Source: Mycobacterium colombiense (GTDB taxonomy: Bacteria > Actinomycetota > Actinomycetes > Mycobacteriales > Mycobacteriaceae). Taken from it: 64,000 nucleotides of DNA. The DNA lies in NCBI RefSeq assembly GCF_003284975.1, contig NZ_QMEU01000007.1, positions 1 to 64,000 of the forward strand, written 5' to 3'. Every line of letters starts with the position of its first letter. The stretch's first letter is position 1. This document shows, piece by piece, positions 1-9,634 of this stretch. A program made the translations under genes and the position numbers. The notes below the pieces were generated by a model. That model was not told the DNA's origin. It worked only from the letters and a program-made list of their open reading frames with translations, and made no database searches.

Positions 1-1
1 C

Positions 2-1687
2 GCCGAGACGCTGTCGGACAGCCTGACCAACCGCTACCTGCCGTCCAGCGTGGGCCGCTGGTCACCGGATTCCGGCGAGACCGTCGGCGAGCGGCTCGGG
101 CTGATCGTCTCGGCGGCCATGGGCTACGAGCCCGAGGACCTGCCGTGGGAGGTGCCGCTGATCGAGCTGGGCCTGGACTCGTTGATGGCGGTGCGGATCA
201 AGAACCGCGTCGAATACGACTTCGACCTGCCGCCAATCCAATTGACGGCCGTGCGCGACGCCAACCTGTACGCCATCGAGAAGCTGATCGAGTACGCGGT
301 CGAGCACCGCGACGAGGTCGAGCAGCTGCACGAGCACCAAAAGACTCAGACGCCCGAGGAGATCGCCAGGGAGCAGGCCCAACTGCTCAGCGGGGCCACG
401 CCGACGACGACCGCCGCACCGGCGCCGGACCCGCAGGCCGAGCCCCACACGCAACCCGAACCACCGCCGTCGGACGGCACCATCCCGCCGCCTCCGACGG
501 ACCCGTCGGGCCCGAAGGGCGCGGCCACCAACGGTGCGAAGCCGGACCTGGCCGCAGCGCTCAGCCAGGAGGCGGTCGCCAAGGCGCTGAACTCCGATGT
601 GCCACCGCGCGACGCCGCCGAGCGGGTCACCTTCGCCACCTGGGCCATCGTGACCGGCAAGTCGCCGGGCGGCATCTTCAACCCGCTGCCCAAGCTTGAC
701 GCGGACACCGCGGCCAAGATGGCGCAGCGGCTCTCGGAGCGCGCCGAGGGTGACATCACCGCCGAGGACGTCCTGACGTCGGACACCATCGAGGCGCTGG
801 CCGAAAAGGTGCGTCAGTACCTGGAGGCCGGGCAGATCGACGGCTTCGTCCGCACGCTGCGGGCGCGCCCCGAGGGCAGCTCCAAGCCGGCGGTGTTCGT
901 GTTCCATCCGGCCGGCGGGTCGACCGTGGTCTACGAGCCGCTGCTGAACCGGCTGCCGGCGGACACGCCGATGTACGGCTTCGAGCGCGTGGAGGGCACC
1001 GTCCAGGAGCGGGCCGCCCAGTACGTGCCGAAGCTGTTGGAGATGAACGCGGGCAGGCCGTTCATCCTGGCCGGGTGGTCGCTCGGCGGCGCGCTGGCCT
1101 ACGCGTGCGCGATCGGTCTGAAGCGGGCGGGCGAGGACGTGCGCTTCGTCGGGATGATCGACACGGTGCGCGCCGGCGAGGAGATCCCCCAGACGCAGGA
1201 GGAGACCCGCAAGCGCTGGGACCGGTACGCGAAGTTCGCCGAGCGCACCTTCAACGTCGAGATTCCGGCGATCCCCTACGAGCAGCTCGAAGAGCTCGAC
1301 GACGAGGGCCAGGTCAAGTTCGTGCTGGACATCGTCCAGCAGAGCGGGGTGCAGATCCCGGGCGGCATCGTCGAGCACCAGCGGACGTCCTACCTGGACA
1401 ACCGGGCGCTCGAGACCGTCCAGATCGAGCCATACGACGGCCACGTCACCCTGTACATGGCCGACCGCTACCACGACGACGTCATCGAGTTCGAGCCGCG
1501 GTATGCGATCCGCCAGCCCGACGGCGGCTGGGGCGAGTACGTGGCCGACCTCGAGGTGGTGCCGATCGGCGGCGAGCACATCCAGGCTATCGACGAACCG
1601 ATCATCGGCAAGGTCGGTGCTCACCTCTGCGACGTGCTGAATAAGGTGGAGGCCGAAACCAGTCAGACGAGTGAGGTAGGCAAATAG
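2..1687 (+). CDS. pks13: Polyketide synthase Pks13, C-terminal part (ACP and thioesterase)
   Basis: Only the C-terminal 561 residues are present; the frame is open from base 2, so the first start-like codon at 50 is internal. Pks13 performs the final Claisen-type condensation of mycolic acid synthesis and its thioesterase transfers the product to trehalose. Visible are a carrier domain with GLDSL (phosphopantetheine Ser codon 179-181), a Pro/Ala-rich linker, and an alpha/beta-hydrolase thioesterase with GWSLGG (nucleophile Ser codon 1079-1081), a likely Asp in MIDTVRAG and a likely His in GGEHIQ. The stop overlaps the accD4 start by one base (TAGTG), so the two are translationally linked. KS and AT domains lie outside the window. 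Confidence 0.97.
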   Translation, partial: AETLSDSLTNRYLPSSVGRWSPDSGETVGERLGLIVSAAMGYEPEDLPWEVPLIELGLDSLMAVRIKNRVEYDFDLPPIQLTAVRDANLYAIEKLIEYAVEHRDEVEQLHEHQKTQTPEEIAREQAQLLSGATPTTTAAPAPDPQAEPHTQPEPPPSDGTIPPPPTDPSGPKGAATNGAKPDLAAALSQEAVAKALNSDVPPRDAAERVTFATWAIVTGKSPGGIFNPLPKLDADTAAKMAQRLSERAEGDITAEDVLTSDTIEALAEKVRQYLEAGQIDGFVRTLRARPEGSSKPAVFVFHPAGGSTVVYEPLLNRLPADTPMYGFERVEGTVQERAAQYVPKLLEMNAGRPFILAGWSLGGALAYACAIGLKRAGEDVRFVGMIDTVRAGEEIPQTQEETRKRWDRYAKFAERTFNVEIPAIPYEQLEELDDEGQVKFVLDIVQQSGVQIPGGIVEHQRTSYLDNRALETVQIEPYDGHVTLYMADRYHDDVIEFEPRYAIRQPDGGWGEYVADLEVVPIGGEHIQAIDEPIIGKVGAHLCDVLNKVEAETSQTSEVGK

Positions 1688-3261
1688 TGACGGAGATGGC
1701 GCCGGCCCCCATTCAGCACACCACCGCCGAGAAGCTGGCCGAGCTCTACCGTCGCTTGGAATTGGCCAAAGAGCCGGGTGGTGAGAAGGCCGTCGCCAAG
1801 CGCGACAAGAAGGGCATCCCCAGCGCCCGCGCCCGGGTGCACGCGCTGGTCGATCCCGGCACCTTCCTCGAGACCGGGGCGCTGGCCAAGACGCCCAACG
1901 ATCCGAACGCGCTCTACGGCGACGGCTGCGTCACCGGCCATGCCATGATCGACGGCCGGCCGGTCGGGGTGTTCTCCCACGACCAGACCGTGTTCCAGGG
2001 CACCGTCGGCGAGATGTTCGGCCGCAAGGTCGCCCGCCTGATGGAATGGTGCGCGATGGTCGGCTGCCCGATCATCGGCATCCAGGACTCGGGCGGCGCC
2101 CGCATCCAGGACGCCGTCACCTCGCTGGCTTGGTACGCCGAGCTGGGCCGCCGCCACGAGGCTTTGAGCGGTCTGGTACCGCAGATCTCGCTGATCTTCG
2201 GCAAATGCGCTGGGGGAGCGGTGTATTCGCCGATCCAGGACGACCTGTTGGTCTCGGTGCGTGACCAGGGGTACTTCTTCGTCACCGGGCCCGACGTCAT
2301 CCGGGAGGTCACCGGAGAGGACGTCACCCTCGACGAGCTCGGCGGCTCGGATGCGCAGGCCCGCAACGGCAACATCCACCAGGTGGTCAACTCCGAGGCC
2401 GAGGCGTTCCAGTACGTCCGCGACTTCCTGTCGTTCCTGCCGTCGAGTACCGTCGGCGAGCCGCCGATCGTCAATCCCGGTCTCGAGCCGGAGACCACCC
2501 CGACCGATCTCGAGCTCGACTCGATCGTGCCGGACTCGGACAACATGGCCTATGACATGCACGAGATCCTGCTGCGGATCTTCGACGACGGCGACTTCCT
2601 CGACGTCGCCGCGCAGCACGGGCCGGCCATCATCACCGGGTTCGCCCGGGTCGACGGGCGCCCGGTGGGCGTGATCGCCAACCAGCCCATGTACCTGTCC
2701 GGGTCGATCGACAACGAGGCCTCCGACAAGGCGGCGCGCTTCATCCGGTTCTGCGACGCGTTCAACACGCCGCTGGTGTTCGTGGTGGACACGCCCGGTT
2801 TCCTGCCCGGTGCCGAGCAGGAGAAGAACGGCATCATCAAGCGTGGCGGCCGGTTCCTGTACTCGGTCGTGGAGGCCGACGTGCCGAAGGTGACCATCAC
2901 GGTCCGCAAGTCCTACGGCGGTGCCTACGCCGTGATGGGATCCCGGCAGCTGACCGCGGACTTCAACTTCGCCTGGCCGACCGCGCGCATCGCGGTGATC
3001 GGCGCCGAGGGCGCCGCGCAGCTGCTGATGAAGCGGTTCCCCGATCCCACCACCCCCGAGGCGCAGCAGATCAAGAAAGACTTCATCGAGGGTTACAACC
3101 TCAACATGGCGATCCCCTGGACCGCCGCCGAACGCGGATTCATCGACGCGGTCATCGATCCGCACGAGACCCGGCTGCTGCTGCGCAAGTCGATGAAACT
3201 GTTGCGGGACAAGCAATTGTGGTTCCGCACGGCGCGTAAGCACGGGCTCATCCCGATCTAG
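1687..3261 (+). CDS. accD4: Acyl-CoA carboxylase beta subunit AccD4
   Basis: Carboxyltransferase beta subunit of 524 residues, very close to the known AccD4 length. With AccA3, AccD5 and AccE5 it carboxylates the C24-C26 acyl-CoA that Pks13 uses as extender in mycolate condensation. The two crotonase-like halves are visible, including GGARIQDAV and the GGAYAVMGS oxyanion segment in the second half. GTG start at 1687 overlaps the pks13 stop by one base. It ends on a CTAG that also supplies the stop of the convergent fadE35. Confidence 0.97.
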   Translation: MTEMAPAPIQHTTAEKLAELYRRLELAKEPGGEKAVAKRDKKGIPSARARVHALVDPGTFLETGALAKTPNDPNALYGDGCVTGHAMIDGRPVGVFSHDQTVFQGTVGEMFGRKVARLMEWCAMVGCPIIGIQDSGGARIQDAVTSLAWYAELGRRHEALSGLVPQISLIFGKCAGGAVYSPIQDDLLVSVRDQGYFFVTGPDVIREVTGEDVTLDELGGSDAQARNGNIHQVVNSEAEAFQYVRDFLSFLPSSTVGEPPIVNPGLEPETTPTDLELDSIVPDSDNMAYDMHEILLRIFDDGDFLDVAAQHGPAIITGFARVDGRPVGVIANQPMYLSGSIDNEASDKAARFIRFCDAFNTPLVFVVDTPGFLPGAEQEKNGIIKRGGRFLYSVVEADVPKVTITVRKSYGGAYAVMGSRQLTADFNFAWPTARIAVIGAEGAAQLLMKRFPDPTTPEAQQIKKDFIEGYNLNMAIPWTAAERGFIDAVIDPHETRLLLRKSMKLLRDKQLWFRTARKHGLIPI

Positions 3262-5039
3262 TCCTCGAGCCGCAGCGCGCCGTCGAGCAGTTCGTCGAAG
3301 CGCTCCAGCGCCTCGTCGGAGTCGGCGTCGATGCCGCGCAGTGCGCCGCGGTCGGCGAGATAGCGCTGCGCGTAGAGCCCGGCGACGAGCGCCTTGCGTT
3401 CACCGCCCCGGGTGGCCCGTTCCCACGCGGCCTGCTCGATCAGCAGGGCGCCAGCATAGACGTCGCCCATGAATTGGGCCAGCGGGAACAGCCGGGCCTC
3501 GGCCGTCTCCCTGTCGAGTTTGGTCCACGCGGTGATCGCCGCGTCCAGGTCCTCGATCCGCCCGGCGACCAGCCGGGTGGTTTCGCCGTCGTCGGCGACC
3601 GACACCGCGTCGCGCAGCCGCGCCAGTAGCGTCTCGTGCGCGCGGCTCTGCTCGATCCCGCGCCGCACGTCCAGACACAGAATGTTGTCCGGCCCCTCCC
3701 AGATGGTGTTCACTTGCGCGTCGCGCAGCAGCCGGGCCACCGGCCACGTCTCGATATAGCCGTTGCCGCCGTGGATTTCGATCGCATCCGAGGCGGCGGT
3801 GATCCCCAGCCGGCACACCTTCAGCTTGGTCACCGGCACGGCGATGCGCTGCCGCATGCTGCGCGGCTGACGGTGGTTGGTGGCGAGGGTGCCGTCGAAC
3901 ACCAACGCCTGCGCGGCCTCGACGTCGACGATCATCTCGGCGAGCTTGCGCCGCATCAGCGGTTTGTCGATGAGCGCGCCGCCGAACGCCCGGCGTTGCC
4001 GGGCGTAACACAGCGATTCGACCAGGGCGCGCCGCGCATTGCCGAGCCCGAATAAGGCGATGCCCAGGCGGGCGGCGTTGGTCAGCTCCATCATGCGTCC
4101 CAGACCCTTGCCGTCCGACGGGCCCGCGGCGGCGTCGGTGGGCTCGCCGGAGAGCAGAAACGCTTCGGCGTCGACGAATTCGACCTCGCCGGAGGCCACC
4201 GAGCGGGTGCCCAGCTTGTCCTTCAGCCGCCGGACCCGCACCCCGTTGCGCGACCCGTCACGGCGGGTGCGCAGCACCAGGAAGTTGGCGACGCCGCGCG
4301 AAGAGTCCGGCGCGCCTTCGGGTTTGGCCAGGACGACGAACGCCTCGCCGGCGCAGTTGGACGCAAACCACTTGAAGCCGTTCAACACCCACGAGTCGCC
4401 GCGGCGGGTCGCCGTGGTCTCCAGCGCCCCCAGATCGGATCCGCCGGTGCGTTCGGTCAGCAGCTGCGCGGTCTCGCCGGCCCACTCGCCGGAGGCGAAC
4501 TTGGCCAGCACGTGCTCGGCCACATCGGGCGGCGCGTAGGCGGCCACCAGCGACTGCACCATGCCGCCGCCGGTGCCCAGGGCGCAGCCCATGCCGATAT
4601 CCGCCTGGTTCAGCAGATAGTTCGAGGCGAACATGGTCAGCGACGAGCTCATCTTCGCCTCGCGCGCCTCGGTGCGCAGCGCCCGCTGGGCGTCCAGGAC
4701 CGCCCGCTTGGATTGCGTGAAGGAGGCCGGCATGACCACCTCGCTGATGTCGTGACCCCACCGGTCGTAGCGCTGCAGCCGCGGTGGGTTGCGATCCGTC
4801 TCCTCGGCCCACCGCGCCACCGGCCCGCCCATCAGTTCCCCGATGCGGGTCAAATGGCGTTCGGCGAGCGCGAGTTCCACCGGCGCGAGGTAATAGGCCA
4901 TGGTGAACTGCAGCGTGGGATCGGTGAGGTACCAGTTGAGTCCCACCGCGCCGCCGTAGTTCTCCGTCGCGTAGCGCTGCGATTTCTCGTCGGTGGAAAA
5001 CGGCAGCCGGTCCACCGCTTCTACGGCGTAGTCGCTCAT
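3258..5039 (-). CDS. fadE35: Acyl-CoA dehydrogenase FadE35 (AidB-like)
   Basis: Flavoprotein of 593 residues, the same length as FadE35 of M. tuberculosis and at the same position next to accD4. The segment [17 protein letters not shown] followed by NGFKWFASN matches the AidB branch of the acyl-CoA dehydrogenase superfamily rather than short-chain dehydrogenases. [20 protein letters not shown] is the usual C-terminal signature. The substrate is unknown; a link to mycolate metabolism rests only on position. A -10 box TAGCGT lies seven bases before the ATG (leaderless). Convergent with accD4, sharing the CTAG stop. Confidence 0.92.
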   Translation of the reverse strand: MSDYAVEAVDRLPFSTDEKSQRYATENYGGAVGLNWYLTDPTLQFTMAYYLAPVELALAERHLTRIGELMGGPVARWAEETDRNPPRLQRYDRWGHDISEVVMPASFTQSKRAVLDAQRALRTEAREAKMSSSLTMFASNYLLNQADIGMGCALGTGGGMVQSLVAAYAPPDVAEHVLAKFASGEWAGETAQLLTERTGGSDLGALETTATRRGDSWVLNGFKWFASNCAGEAFVVLAKPEGAPDSSRGVANFLVLRTRRDGSRNGVRVRRLKDKLGTRSVASGEVEFVDAEAFLLSGEPTDAAAGPSDGKGLGRMMELTNAARLGIALFGLGNARRALVESLCYARQRRAFGGALIDKPLMRRKLAEMIVDVEAAQALVFDGTLATNHRQPRSMRQRIAVPVTKLKVCRLGITAASDAIEIHGGNGYIETWPVARLLRDAQVNTIWEGPDNILCLDVRRGIEQSRAHETLLARLRDAVSVADDGETTRLVAGRIEDLDAAITAWTKLDRETAEARLFPLAQFMGDVYAGALLIEQAAWERATRGGERKALVAGLYAQRYLADRGALRGIDADSDEALERFDELLDGALRLED

Positions 5040-5046
5040 GGGTCAG

Positions 5047-5052
5047 ACGCTA
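5047..5052 (-). promoter_or_regulatory. -10 box of fadE35 (leaderless)
   Basis: TAGCGT read on the minus strand, seven bases before the fadE35 ATG, which places the transcription start at or next to the start codon. No clear -35 box. Confidence 0.4.
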
Positions 5053-5073
5053 CGCGCCGCCCCGGATCCCCCG

Positions 5074-5529
5074 TCACTGTTGCGTCGGCTCAGCGGTGAG
5101 GAAGATCAGCCGGAAGTTGCCGACCTGGAGCACGTCGCCGTTGGTCAGCACCGCGGAGTCGACGGCGGCACGGTTGAGGTAGGTGCCGTTGAGGCTACCG
5201 AGATCGACGACGCGGAATTCGCCGTTCTCCGAGTGGAATTCGGCGTGCCTGCGGCTGACCGTGATGTCGTCGAGAAAGATGTCGCTGGCCGGATGCCGGC
5301 CCGCGTTCATGACCGGCTGGTTCAACACGAATCTCGCCCCGACGTTGGGGCCCCGCTTCACGACGAGCATGGCCGAACCGCGGTCCAAGGCCGCCGCCGC
5401 CTCGGCGACGGCCGATGACATGTCGACGTCGTCGCGGGCGTCGGCGCGCAGCAGGGAACCCATGTCGCCGGTGGCATCATCGGCCGCGGCGGTTCGCTGC
5501 TGGCTTGTGTCCTCGTGTGACGCCGACAC
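5074..5529 (-). CDS. GarA-like FHA-domain protein lacking the phospho-threonine pair
   Basis: 151 residues from GTG 5529, which has the good Shine-Dalgarno GGGAGGGAG just upstream; the frame stays open to an ATG at 5601. Residues about 52-135 are an FHA domain with GRHP, SRRHAEF and GSLNGTYLN, the phospho-Thr pocket residues. From remembered sequence it is clearly related to GarA (LVVKRGPN, SDIFLDD, VDSAVLxNGD). GarA is a switch that binds TCA and glutamate enzymes and is turned off when PknB or PknG phosphorylates its ETTS motif. Here the aligned residues are Met23-Gly24, before Ser-Leu-Leu-Arg-Ala-Asp, so the regulatory threonines are missing. A second garA elsewhere in the genome is expected. 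Confidence 0.85.
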   Translation of the reverse strand: MSASHEDTSQQRTAAADDATGDMGSLLRADARDDVDMSSAVAEAAAALDRGSAMLVVKRGPNVGARFVLNQPVMNAGRHPASDIFLDDITVSRRHAEFHSENGEFRVVDLGSLNGTYLNRAAVDSAVLTNGDVLQVGNFRLIFLTAEPTQQ

Positions 5530-5623
5530 CGCTCCCTCCCCAGATTTCCTCGGATACTCCCATCGCAGCATTTGAGCGTCACCCGCCAGCCCGGCGTTCA
5601 CCGCGCGGACGGGCGGCGGCTAG

Positions 5624-6139
5624 CTAGGACCCCACCGGCACCACGAACTCGGACGTGTAGAACTCCGCCGGGTTCTGGGAGTTCGCATTCGGCCGCTCGA
5701 TAATCACCCACACGCCGGTAGTGCCCGGCCGAATGGTGTCAGCAACGGTCGCCGTTGCGTTTCCTGCGCCGTCAGTGACCATGCCGGTAAACGCGGTTCC
5801 CGGGTCGCCGGGGCCGCAGGTCGATGAGGACGGGCGGGGTTCTTCGATGAGGCCGACGTCGAATTGCGTGCCCGGTTCGGGCGCGTCGACCAGGTGCACC
5901 TCTGCGACGGCTCTGGATCCGCTGGTGCGGACGATGGCCGAACCGGTGCCGAGCATCGGGCCGGGCACTTTGGGGGCGATGCTGATCTTGCTGAAGTCGC
6001 ATCGCCGCAGATAGGTGTCGAAAACGACGGTCGTGCCGCCGCCCTCGGCGGACGCGGTTCCGACGGCCGAAGCCGCGGCGGGGGTGATGACCACGGTGGC
6101 CGCGGCCGCGCAGGTTCCCAGGCGTGTCAGTGTGTGCAT
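5624..6139 (-). CDS. Secreted protein of unknown function
   Basis: 171 residues from ATG 6139, which is preceded by the Shine-Dalgarno GAGGTGG; a longer reading to 6193 has no ribosome site. The N-terminus is a Sec signal peptide: short basic start, an Ala/Val-rich hydrophobic run, and a probable cleavage near ASA. The mature part has two cysteines (RRCDF and SSTCGPG) and beta-rich segments with NATATVADTIRPG. I recognise no family. It sits between the GarA-like gene and embB but has its own upstream region and a ribosome site. Confidence 0.75.
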   Translation of the reverse strand: MHTLTRLGTCAAAATVVITPAAASAVGTASAEGGGTTVVFDTYLRRCDFSKISIAPKVPGPMLGTGSAIVRTSGSRAVAEVHLVDAPEPGTQFDVGLIEEPRPSSSTCGPGDPGTAFTGMVTDGAGNATATVADTIRPGTTGVWVIIERPNANSQNPAEFYTSEFVVPVGS

Positions 6140-6293
6140 TCGGGCCACCTCGCTCCGCGGTGTGAACTGGATCACAGCGGAATGAGTATTCACCCGGGAT
6201 TGGCGGAATTAAACCTTTGCCCGGTAATTACCCAGGCGTTAATTCACTGCGTTATTCCACCGTCGAATAACCACGCGCAAAACCATTTTTGGT

Positions 6294-6307
6294 GCCGAGT
6301 TTTCGGC
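6294..6307 (-). terminator. Possible terminator after embB
   Basis: Inverted repeat GCCGA-AAAC-TCGGC starting 7 bases after the embB stop on the minus strand. A short ACCA/TGGT repeat with a TTTT run follows it. The surrounding 6194-6313 gap is AT-rich and also contains the palindrome GGTAATTACC at 6223-6232. Stem is only five pairs, so this is weak. Confidence 0.35.
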
Positions 6308-6313
6308 GTTCCG

Positions 6314-9300
6314 CTACGGCTTGATGCGGATCGGCCCGGGTGACCACCAACCGGTGCGAGTGGCGGTGCCCAGGTCGAGTTGCGCCGGGTGCGCGTCGGC
6401 GATGGTGTCGAACTTGCGCAACGATCCCCAGTCGCGGCCCCAATCATGCGACAGGTACGTCGACATCACGTGGGCGCGCAGCAACAGGTCGGTGATGCCC
6501 AGCAGGCCGCCGTTGACGCCGTCCTGCCAAGTGTCGGTGTCCTGCTTCTTGGCGTTGTAGTCCGGGGTGATGCGGAACTCCGGGATGTCGGTGACGCCGT
6601 TGGAGTGCAGCATCGGCTGCTGGCACGGGAACGCCAGTCCGACCGCCCAGTCCATCAGCACCGGCCGCTTGGAGCCGACGTACTCTTGCAACGACCGCAG
6701 CTCCGGCACCCGGGGCGGGGTCAGCGCGATCCAGTCGTCCGGTGTCAGGGACAGGTCCTCGGCAACCACCCGAACCGCGACCGCGTCGGCGGGCATCGCC
6801 GAACGCGCGAAGCGCAGGTTCCGCCACACCTTCGGCTGCTCGCCGTACAGGTCGTAGGGCACCAGCCGGCCGGCCGGCTGCACGGTGCCGCCGGGGCCGG
6901 GTCTGCCGAACTCCAGTTCCACGGTCTGCCCGCTGGTGTGGCCGTGCAGGATGCTGTTGCCGGCGATGGTGCCCGCGGCGGTCACCACCACCAGCGGGTG
7001 TCCGTCATCGGGCTTCGGCAGCTGGTACCACGCCGAGGTGAGCCGGCTCTGCTGCTGCGCGCCGGTGGTGTAGCTGCCGGCCAGCGGCACCCGGCTGGGG
7101 TCGAGGCCGTACGGCAGCGGCACCGTCGAGCCGTTGACGCCCGGGGCCTTCAGCTTGGTCGGCGCATCCCAGTCGTAGTCGGTGCCGGGCTGCGGCACCT
7201 CCGTCTCCTTGATCGACTCGGCCAGGGTGCGGTCCGGTACGCCGTTGGGCGTGAATCCCGTTGGGCTGACTCCACCCAGCGGCCCGAGCGGGCCGTAATT
7301 GTCCGGTTCTCCCGTTTTGAAAGGCACCATGAAGCCGGCATTGCTGTCGGGCTCGACGAGTACGTCGTCGGCCAGCCCGCAGCCGCCGCTGAACTCCCGC
7401 AGGTTGTCCCAGGCGTTGGAGTAGGTGGGGTATTGGCGCACGATCCCGGCCACCATCGAGGCGATGAACACCAGCGCCATGAAGCCCGCCGCGAGGGGGA
7501 TGGGCGCGGCGGTCAGCGCCCGCGCCAGCCGTCCTTCGCCGCGGTCCCGGGGCGCGAAGTGCAGGTACGACGCGTAGAGCGCGACGATCACGAACAGCGC
7601 GAAAAAGACGGTGCTGATGCTGATTCCGTGGAGCCGCGGCATCACGTTGTTGAACGGGACGCCGAAGCTCGAGACGTACCACCAGCCGTTGGTGGTGGCG
7701 AAACACAGGGCCAGCACGAACAGCAGCGCCGCCAGGAAGGCCATGCGGTTACGCGACCAGCGCAGGCTCTCGCGCGACACCAACACCGTCGTCAGCGCGG
7801 CCATCGCCGCTCCCACCGCGGCGAACAGCCCGAAGTGGTGCACCCACTTGGTGGGGGTGAACATCAGGAAGAACATGGTGCCGAAGATGACGCCCATCAG
7901 CCGCCAGGCCGGCCCGCGCGCAACACCGGGAATTCGCTTGCGCCGCAACATGATAAAGACCGCGGTGAAGAGGCACAGCGCGGCGATCAGGAAGCCGAAG
8001 CGGCGCGACAGCGAGCCGTCGACGGTTGGCAGGATCAGGTAGTAGTAGCGCAGATTCTCGGTGTACCAGGCCTGGCTGGGGCCGATCGAGGTGCGAATCC
8101 TGGTGGCTTCCAACACCGTTGACAACGTCTGATCGGCGAACACCACCGTCAGGATGACCGTGCCGGCGGCCAGCATCGGCGCCACCAGCGGCCAGGTGCC
8201 GACCAGGCGATGGCGTTTCACCAGGATGCGCAGGATCGGGCGGCCGCCGGCGACCAGCGCTGCCACCGCGATCAACCCGGTGGGCTGGACGCCCAGGGTG
8301 AAGGCCGCGGTGACGACGGCCAGCGCCGCGGGGGTGAGCCGGCTGTAGCGCATGGAGCGCTCGATCAACACGTAGGTGATCAGCGAACCGACGGCGATGA
8401 TCGGCTCGGGCCGCAGGCCGTTGTCGAACGGCATCCAGGCCGTCAGCAGGACCATGCCCGCCGCCCAGTTCGCCGCCTTGCTGGCGGCCACCGCCGGGCC
8501 GAGCCGGGGCAGCACCTCCCGCGAGAGCAGCAGCCAGCACACGATGCCGGCGATCAGGTCCGGCAACCGCATCCACAGGCTGGCGTCGGTGACGTGGGTC
8601 ATCAGCGCCAGCAGGTTGTAGTACCAGCCGAAGGGGTCCTCGGGGCTACCGAACCAGCGGAAGTAGTTCGACATGTAGCCGGCGCGATCGGCCACCCGGG
8701 CCATGCCCAGGATGTAGCCGTCGTCCGACGAGTTCGCCCCGATCACGTGCCACAGCACGAAGCCGGAGATCACCGTGACGTCGGCCAGGGTGAACGTGCG
8801 CCAGTTCGCCGGAATGAGCCGGCGCATCCGGTGGCCGTCCAGCTGATCGAGGCGCCACAAGGCGATCAGCGCGACGATGGTGGACACGATGGCCAGCACC
8901 ATTGCGGCCAGCTTCAAAGTCGTTGGGGTGGTGGAGAACCGGGTGTCGATGGTCGCCGTCAGCTGCAGACCGGTCGGGGCCGGCCCGCTCAGGTCGGTGA
9001 ACACCCCGACGATCTGTGGCCGCAGGTTCGGGTCGGGGAAGCCGCCGCCGAGCGGCTTGCCCGCCGGATCCGTCAGCCCGACGAACGTGGCGAAGGCGCC
9101 CGCCTTCGTCGAGGTGATCTCGATACGCTGACACTGTGCCGACTCCACCTGATCGCGGGCCGCGCTGGCGATCACCACGTTGCGGTCGGTGACGTCGACG
9201 CGCTTGCCGTTGACCACCACGAACAACGCGTTGAGCGCGGCGTCCTTGCCCTTCTTGGGCGCCGTGCTGAGCACGACCCCGCCCTCCGGTGGCAGGCCGC

Positions 9301-9634
9301 GCACCGCCGAACACGGCACGGTCACCTTCACGTCGACCGGCGTGAGCGAAATCAGCGGCGCGGTAACGCTGTTCAGCTGGCCGTGCTGCGGCCAGTTCAG
9401 CGTCGCGGTGGTCTGCACGACGGGCAGCAGCGGGGTGGCGATCGACAGGATGAAACCGAACAGCCCGGCGATCGTCGCGACCCAGCGCGTCACCCGCACG
9501 TCCTGGCGGGGTGCCGCTTGGCCCTCGCGCTTGTCGACGGTCGTGACACTCATTTGCTGGTCGGTTCGCGACCCGTCCCCCGCAAGCGGGAGGTGCCCCC
9601 GGCGCCCGGCTTCGCCGCCCTTGCGATCGCTCAT
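6314..9634 (-). CDS. embB: Arabinosyltransferase EmbB
   Basis: Multi-pass GT-C arabinosyltransferase of 1106 residues (M. tuberculosis 1098) that with EmbA adds arabinofuranose from decaprenyl-phospho-arabinose to arabinogalactan; target of ethambutol. The catalytic loop [14 protein letters not shown] is at residues 301-314, and the residue equivalent to Met306 is Met311 (codon 8702-8704), i.e. the susceptible form. The C-terminal carbohydrate-binding part is complete. The ATG at 9634 overlaps the embA stop (ATGA), implying coupled translation. The first 28 residues contain a GC-rich hairpin; an alternative ATG lies at 9553 but has no clear ribosome site. Confidence 0.97.
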   Translation of the reverse strand: MSDRKGGEAGRRGHLPLAGDGSRTDQQMSVTTVDKREGQAAPRQDVRVTRWVATIAGLFGFILSIATPLLPVVQTTATLNWPQHGQLNSVTAPLISLTPVDVKVTVPCSAVRGLPPEGGVVLSTAPKKGKDAALNALFVVVNGKRVDVTDRNVVIASAARDQVESAQCQRIEITSTKAGAFATFVGLTDPAGKPLGGGFPDPNLRPQIVGVFTDLSGPAPTGLQLTATIDTRFSTTPTTLKLAAMVLAIVSTIVALIALWRLDQLDGHRMRRLIPANWRTFTLADVTVISGFVLWHVIGANSSDDGYILGMARVADRAGYMSNYFRWFGSPEDPFGWYYNLLALMTHVTDASLWMRLPDLIAGIVCWLLLSREVLPRLGPAVAASKAANWAAGMVLLTAWMPFDNGLRPEPIIAVGSLITYVLIERSMRYSRLTPAALAVVTAAFTLGVQPTGLIAVAALVAGGRPILRILVKRHRLVGTWPLVAPMLAAGTVILTVVFADQTLSTVLEATRIRTSIGPSQAWYTENLRYYYLILPTVDGSLSRRFGFLIAALCLFTAVFIMLRRKRIPGVARGPAWRLMGVIFGTMFFLMFTPTKWVHHFGLFAAVGAAMAALTTVLVSRESLRWSRNRMAFLAALLFVLALCFATTNGWWYVSSFGVPFNNVMPRLHGISISTVFFALFVIVALYASYLHFAPRDRGEGRLARALTAAPIPLAAGFMALVFIASMVAGIVRQYPTYSNAWDNLREFSGGCGLADDVLVEPDSNAGFMVPFKTGEPDNYGPLGPLGGVSPTGFTPNGVPDRTLAESIKETEVPQPGTDYDWDAPTKLKAPGVNGSTVPLPYGLDPSRVPLAGSYTTGAQQQSRLTSAWYQLPKPDDGHPLVVVTAAGTIAGNSILHGHTSGQTVELEFGRPGPGGTVQPAGRLVPYDLYGEQPKVWRNLRFARSAMPADAVAVRVVAEDLSLTPDDWIALTPPRVPELRSLQEYVGSKRPVLMDWAVGLAFPCQQPMLHSNGVTDIPEFRITPDYNAKKQDTDTWQDGVNGGLLGITDLLLRAHVMSTYLSHDWGRDWGSLRKFDTIADAHPAQLDLGTATRTGWWSPGPIRIKP

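Noticed and set aside
62..1624. Long antisense ORF opposite pks13
   Set aside because: Arg/Leu/Val-rich composition typical of the opposite strand of a high-GC gene; the plus strand has clear ACP and thioesterase motifs.
1663..3243. 526-residue minus-strand ORF over accD4
   Set aside because: Shadow of accD4; no recognisable motif and no ribosome site.
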